The notes below the pieces were generated by a model. It was not told the DNA's origin and did no database searches. It saw only the letters and a list, made by a program, of their open reading frames with translations. Below are positions 6,434-9,908 of a stretch of 9,908 bases of DNA, piece after piece; position 1 is the stretch's first letter, and each line of letters begins with the position of its first letter. This stretch comes from Armatimonadota bacterium (GTDB lineage Bacteria; Armatimonadota; UBA5829): positions 1 through 9,908 of the forward strand of contig JAOAGX010000062.1 of assembly GCA_026415535.1 (NCBI GenBank), in the 5' to 3' direction. The translations under genes were made by a program, and so were the position numbers.

Positions 6434-8683
6434 ATGCAGCAGGCAGACATCTGGCTATTTAAACAGATAAACACCGGGTTGGCTAATCCGATGCTGGACG
6501 CGCTGATGCTGGTAGCGAGTGCATTCGGCACGGGCGCAGCTCAGGTCGGAATAGCCCTGACGGTTACGATGTTCGGGTGGGTTTTGAATAGGGTCGATCT
6601 CCGCCGGAGCGGATATGCAGGCGTTATTGCGTGCGCCGCGGCTGGGATATTTGTGCAACTTGTTAAGGCATTATGGAACCGGCCGCGGCCGCTTGCAGTC
6701 GTTTTCGATGCACGTGCGGTCGGTGCTCCATTGTTCTCGGGCAGCTTTCCCTCGGGACATGCCACAACGGCGTTTGCCGTGGCGGTGGCGATGTCGTCTT
6801 TTGTTCCGAAAGCGGGATATGTGCTGATTCCTCTAGCCTTGCTCGTTTCGGTTTCACGGATTTACGTGGGAGTACACTTTCCCGTGGATATCGTTTTTGG
6901 GGCAGTGTTGGGGACTTTGATCGGAGCTGGGTGTGCGCAAATAATGCGTTCTAGGACCTCGTCCTCGGATCCTTTCTTAGGAAGAAAGGAGGGGCGAACC
7001 TTGTTTCAGCTCTCCAGTGACAGTAATGAGGACAATGAATATCCTGGGCTATCCTTTGCGAAAAGGAGAGTGTGGTCATATGCTTTGTTGTTTGCGCTGT
7101 GCGTGATGCTATTCCTGTGGCGGCTTGGAGCCGTTCCTCTAATGGGTTTGGACGAGGGGCTCTACGCAGAGTGCGCTAGGGAGATGGCCGCAGGCGGAAG
7201 CTGGATTGTGCCGACCGTAAACGGTCTGCCGTTTTTCGACAAGCCGCCCTTGGTTTATTGGCTTATGGCTTTGTCGATACGGGCATTTGGCACAAACTCG
7301 TTTGCCGTAAGGCTCCCTTCGTGCTTAGCAGGATTGGTTCTTGTGGGTATGACCGTGTATCTCGGCGTGAGACTTTTTGGCGCTCGTGCCGGATTGTTCG
7401 CGGGGTTTGTGTTGGCAACATCGATTCTGACCGTCGGTCTTGCGCGGATGGCGGTAATGGACATGGTATTCGCCCTCGCAATAACCGTTTCTCTCGGGAT
7501 GTTTTTGCTGGCGCGGTTGAGGTTGGCGCCTTGGTGGGTCTATCTGGTGTCTTGTGCGGCAGCCGGGCTGTCGACTTTGATAAAAGGTCCTGCGGGGGTG
7601 ATCTTGATCGGGTCGACGATTGCGGTATTTGTCGCGATTCAAAGAGCGAGGCGCGTGAAGCGAGAACGGGCAAAAAATTATTCTGGTCTTGGGCTAGCGG
7701 CTGCGGGTGTCGCTGTATTCCTGCTTACCGCGATGCCGTGGTACGTAGCAGTGCACAAAGCCACTGCAGGAGAATTCGTGCGTGAGTTCTTCATCCACCA
7801 GAACCTCCAACGTGCGCTCGGCGAAGATTTTCATCACAATATGCCGTTCTATTTTTACGTTCCCGCTTTTCTGTTTGGTTTTTTTCCGTGGAGCGTGTTC
7901 GTGCCGCTTGCTTGGGCAAAACACGTTAGGCTGAGACCGGCTGACTTCGCTGACCAGGCTTCGCTCTTCGCGGGAATCTGGATGGTAGCAATGATACTCA
8001 TTTTCTCGATTTCTCGGTCCAAGTTGCCGGCATATATCTACCCAGTGTATCCGGCGTCGGCGTTATTAGTGGGTCGATTGTGGTCCCGGTTGATCGAGAA
8101 ACAAGATGAACAGAATTGTCAAGACTATGCGCAGCTCGGGCGATATGCCATCGCGTTGATTGTGTTGACGGCTGTGTTTGCGAGTGCACTCATCTTGGCG
8201 CCCAGGTTTATTCCCAGACCGATCGCTGGCGCGGAGAAGGCACTGGGATCAATGGCGTTGGCGATGGTCGCGGGAACGACTGCTTTTTCGATCTTGCTCT
8301 ATCAACGAATGACAAGACTCGCGTTCGCCGCACTTGTGGTGGGAGCGAGCGCTTTTGCTCTTACAGCGGTGCGCATAGGATTGCCAGTCGCGTCTAGAAC
8401 ATTGGGCGAACCGGCTGTTGCAATCGCGAAAGCGATTCTGCGACATGCGCCGCCGGATGTTCCGATCTTTGCCTATCACTTGTCTCGTTCTCAAGTCACT
8501 CTGCCGTTCTACGCACGGCGGCCGGTTTTAGTGGAGACAGGCAAAGAAGAGATGCTGAGGTCGGCTCGTGGTTTAAGATCTTTTGTGGTTGTTGCGGAAC
8601 GTAATAGGCTAAATGAATTGCCTGACGGAGGGAGGCTTTTATTTGAGCGAGGACAATACGTGGTATATCTGTTTGAGCGATGA
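6434..8683 (+). CDS. Fusion of PAP2 lipid phosphatase and GT39/ArnT-like glycosyltransferase
   Basis: This is a 749-aa multi-pass inner-membrane protein. Residues 1-170 are a PAP2-superfamily phosphatase with all three motifs: K78-x6-R85P86, PSGH (106-109) and SR-x5-H148-x3-D152. Such domains dephosphorylate undecaprenyl pyrophosphate or related lipid phosphates at the outer membrane face. After a polar linker (about 172-212), residues 213-749 form a GT39/PMT_2 transferase. They carry the acidic pair D240-E241 in LDEGLYAE in the first periplasmic loop, FFDKPPLVYW (267-276) and SRSKLPAYIYP (527-537). All are typical of ArnT-like enzymes that move a sugar from a polyprenyl phosphate onto lipid A, protein or another acceptor. 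The combination suggests that donor-lipid turnover and sugar transfer are coupled, but this is inference. ATG 6434 has AGAGG about 6 bases upstream. The linker DNA contains a strong internal ribosome site and TTG codon (see separate entry), suggesting a recent fusion of two genes. The reading frame is continuous. Confidence 0.9.
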   Translation: MQQADIWLFKQINTGLANPMLDALMLVASAFGTGAAQVGIALTVTMFGWVLNRVDLRRSGYAGVIACAAAGIFVQLVKALWNRPRPLAVVFDARAVGAPLFSGSFPSGHATTAFAVAVAMSSFVPKAGYVLIPLALLVSVSRIYVGVHFPVDIVFGAVLGTLIGAGCAQIMRSRTSSSDPFLGRKEGRTLFQLSSDSNEDNEYPGLSFAKRRVWSYALLFALCVMLFLWRLGAVPLMGLDEGLYAECAREMAAGGSWIVPTVNGLPFFDKPPLVYWLMALSIRAFGTNSFAVRLPSCLAGLVLVGMTVYLGVRLFGARAGLFAGFVLATSILTVGLARMAVMDMVFALAITVSLGMFLLARLRLAPWWVYLVSCAAAGLSTLIKGPAGVILIGSTIAVFVAIQRARRVKRERAKNYSGLGLAAAGVAVFLLTAMPWYVAVHKATAGEFVREFFIHQNLQRALGEDFHHNMPFYFYVPAFLFGFFPWSVFVPLAWAKHVRLRPADFADQASLFAGIWMVAMILIFSISRSKLPAYIYPVYPASALLVGRLWSRLIEKQDEQNCQDYAQLGRYAIALIVLTAVFASALILAPRFIPRPIAGAEKALGSMALAMVAGTTAFSILLYQRMTRLAFAALVVGASAFALTAVRIGLPVASRTLGEPAVAIAKAILRHAPPDVPIFAYHLSRSQVTLPFYARRPVLVETGKEEMLRSARGLRSFVVVAERNRLNELPDGGRLLFERGQYVVYLFER
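6985..7003 (+). promoter_or_regulatory. Internal Shine-Dalgarno and TTG start codon within the fusion linker
   Basis: AAAGGAGGGG (6985-6994) includes a full AGGAGG (6987-6992), 8 bases before an in-frame TTG at 7001-7003 (codon 190 of the fusion). Initiation here would give a 560-aa protein, MFQLSSDSNEDNEYPG onward, matching the usual size of a stand-alone ArnT-like enzyme (about 550 aa). This ribosome site is better than the one in front of the ATG at 6434. It may be a relic of two formerly separate genes or may be active today. Confidence 0.5.
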
Positions 8684-8692
8684 GCCTGGCAT

Positions 8693-8704
8693 CTCTCGCG
8701 AGAG
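8693..8704. repeat. 12-bp perfect palindrome CTCTCGCGAGAG downstream of the fusion gene
   Basis: The palindrome begins 9 bases after the stop of the PAP2-GT39 gene, in the 101-base gap before the convergent TPR gene, and is followed by TTTCCC. As a hairpin it has only a 4-bp stem with a CGCG loop, so it is at best a weak terminator; it could also be a protein-binding site. Confidence 0.25.
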
Positions 8705-8784
8705 TTTCCCAAATATCGGTGGAAGTCTACGGTGAAAGATTTGCTTATGGTCTAAGGTTCGTCGTAGCGGCCGGAATCAGAATA

Positions 8785-9435
8785 TCACATTGGGCGCGAC
8801 ATCTTCAGCACTTTGGGAGGGCGACCACCGGAGAGGATTCTATCGATTTGAATACGGGGAACGACATTTTCTGGCTCGGCAGCCTCTTGGCGAAACCAAA
8901 TTGTGAGGGCCGTACCCACGTCACCGTCGTGTTCGTACGCGTGGGCAAGTAAGTGCCAAACGAACTCTGGAACGTCGAATGCCACCGCTTTTTCCAGGTT
9001 TTCGATTGCTTCACCGAATCGCTCGTGCATATAGTAGAAATAACCAAGTTCCCAATACGACTCGTAAACATCAGGGTTATTTGCCAAGCACTTAATTAGA
9101 AACGCCTCCGCTTCGTCGTCGCGGTATTGGTTCTGCATGAGCCAAGCACCGTTGGCGTAGGCATCTGTGTCGTGAGGGTCCATAGCAGCGATTAGGCGCA
9201 GCACGGCAATGCAGCGCTCGAATTGGCCACGGTGCCAGAAGTCGTCATTGATTTCCCAGAGTCGGTCGCGCACGCCACCGAAGAGCTCCTGCAGTTTTAT
9301 TAGTGAAGTCGCGGGGATCTCCGACTGGGCACGGGCCGCAGACCACATTATGACGCTCAGCACGATACCCATGAATAGGACTCTTGCAAGGCTTTTTCGA
9401 AATGAATTTCTTCTTGTGATCAACACTTTTCTCAC
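8785..9435 (-). CDS. Small exported TPR-repeat protein, function unknown
   Basis: The 216-aa product has a classic signal peptide: a basic N-region (RKVLITRRNSFRKSLAR), a hydrophobic core (VLFMGIVLSVIMW) and a likely signal peptidase I site after ARA, near residue 36. The mature part consists of about four tetratricopeptide-like helical pairs at roughly 55-88, 90-123, 124-156 and 157-190. Visible consensus pieces are GQFERCIAVLR, ANNPDVYESYWELGYFYY and FGEAIENLEKAV. It ends in a short basic tail. TPR folds act as protein-binding scaffolds; no enzymatic motif is seen, so it probably assembles with other envelope or exported proteins. GTG at 9435 or the overlapping TTG at 9438 is the likely start, but neither has a clear ribosome site. 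ATG at 9372 would cut the signal peptide's basic region. The gene lies 78 bases downstream of the URO-D gene on the same strand, so co-transcription is possible, and it converges with the PAP2-GT39 gene. Confidence 0.78.
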   Translation of the reverse strand: MRKVLITRRNSFRKSLARVLFMGIVLSVIMWSAARAQSEIPATSLIKLQELFGGVRDRLWEINDDFWHRGQFERCIAVLRLIAAMDPHDTDAYANGAWLMQNQYRDDEAEAFLIKCLANNPDVYESYWELGYFYYMHERFGEAIENLEKAVAFDVPEFVWHLLAHAYEHDGDVGTALTIWFRQEAAEPENVVPRIQIDRILSGGRPPKVLKMSRPM

Positions 9436-9513
9436 CAATCTACGGTTGGAGCGAGGCAGGCGAGTAACAGAAGCACATTACCATTGCCTGTCTGCGCCTT
9501 GGATGTGTCTGGA

Positions 9514-9908
9514 TTAGCATTCTTTTGCAACTTCGGCCATCGCCAAGATGTTCTCCGGTGGGACGTTGGGAAGTAGAGCTTCGTGAGACGGGCTGACAAC
9601 CAAGTTAGGCCCAAGAATTCTTTTTACACGACGGACCTCGGCTTTAACTTCCTCAGGCGTGCCACGGACTAGAAGTTGTTGTGTGTCGATTCCACCAACG
9701 AACGCTATTCGACCCTTGAAACGACTCGCAAGCGATTCGGCGTCCATCCCGCAAGCCAGGGCTTGCAGGGGGTGTAGCGCGTCAATGCCTGCTTTGATTA
9801 GACGATCTATTATCTTATGAATCGAGCCGCAAGAGTGTAGCATTACCTGATACCCAAACTTCTTGGCTTGATCTATGAGCTTTTTGGCGTATGGCATAAA
9901 AAAGCGGT
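9514..9908 (-). CDS. Uroporphyrinogen decarboxylase (URO-D) family protein, C-terminal part (partial)
   Basis: The frame is open to the window edge, so the N-terminal part lies outside; about 131 C-terminal residues are visible. Characteristic blocks, numbered from the Met codon at 9897, are MLHSCGSIHKIIDRL (19-33), ALHPLQ (40-45), GRIAFVGGIDTQQLL (62-76), GTPEEVKAEV (79-88) and VSPSHEALLPNVPPENI (101-117). These match the C-terminal half of URO-D-fold proteins, specifically the methyltransferase-like or uncharacterised branch. The H21-x-C23 pair resembles two zinc ligands of MtaA/MtbA cobalamin methyltransferases, but the position where a third Cys is expected carries S104-H105. This version is common in proteins of unknown role near carbohydrate genes in environmental phyla. 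It is unlikely to be the heme enzyme HemE. The Met at 9897 is internal: the frame continues upstream as FFMPYAKK, as expected for the family. A methyl-transfer or demethylation role is possible but not shown. Confidence 0.82.
   Translation of the reverse strand, partial: RFFMPYAKKLIDQAKKFGYQVMLHSCGSIHKIIDRLIKAGIDALHPLQALACGMDAESLASRFKGRIAFVGGIDTQQLLVRGTPEEVKAEVRRVKRILGPNLVVSPSHEALLPNVPPENILAMAEVAKEC

Noticed and set aside
7258..7785. Plus-strand 175-codon frame inside the GT39 domain
   Set aside because: It is an out-of-frame shadow of the transferase; Arg/Gly/Cys-rich composition and no family features.
8680..8952. Plus-strand 90-codon frame whose ATG overlaps the stop of the PAP2-GT39 gene (ATGA)
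   Set aside because: The overlap looks like coupling, but most of the frame is antisense to the TPR gene, there is no ribosome site, and the translation resembles no protein family.
1..9908. tRNA, rRNA, CRISPR, insertion sequence or phage signatures
   Set aside because: No cloverleaf, direct-repeat array, terminal inverted repeats with a transposase, or integrase-like frame was seen by eye.

Overview
The window looks like bacterial chromosome from an environmental, probably polysaccharide-using organism. GC content is moderate, Shine-Dalgarno sites are clear, and several starts are GTG or TTG. The gene mix is a GH116-type glycosidase, a right-handed beta-helix (pectate-lyase-like) protein, a URO-D-like protein of the uncharacterised non-heme kind, a MATE exporter and a GT39 glycosyltransferase. 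Together with a G/C-rich palindromic repeat-like element, this recalls Armatimonadota, Planctomycetota or similar phyla. That placement is an inference from gene content only. No RNA gene, CRISPR array, transposase, integrase or phage gene was seen.

Left part (1-2070): two genes on the minus strand form a tight unit. An M20-family metallopeptidase/deacylase (499-1734) is followed, 4 bases after its stop codon, by the start of an exported beta-helix protein (1-494, cut by the window edge). A 336-base divergent intergenic region separates this pair from the next gene. It ends in a hairpin that overlaps the next gene's ribosome-binding region.

Middle part (2071-6277): a GH116 glycosidase of 884 aa on the plus strand converges on a MATE-family exporter on the minus strand, with a likely shared terminator between them. 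The exporter is preceded by a possible 13-codon leader ORF whose stop codon runs into the exporter's Shine-Dalgarno.

Right part (6278-9908): a divergent promoter region precedes a 749-aa plus-strand protein. This protein fuses a PAP2 lipid phosphatase to a GT39/ArnT-like lipid-linked-sugar transferase. The linker contains an excellent internal ribosome-binding site and TTG codon that could also produce the glycosyltransferase alone. It converges on a minus-strand pair: the C-terminal part of a URO-D-family protein (9514-9908, cut by the window edge) and a small exported TPR protein (8785-9435).

No single pathway unites the window. The plausible themes are carbohydrate breakdown (GH116, beta-helix), envelope glycan or lipid modification (PAP2-GT39) and export (MATE). 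The most interesting signals are translational: the internal start in the PAP2-GT39 fusion, the leader ORF before the exporter, the hairpin at the GH116 ribosome-binding region and the stop/start coupling of the M20 and beta-helix genes.
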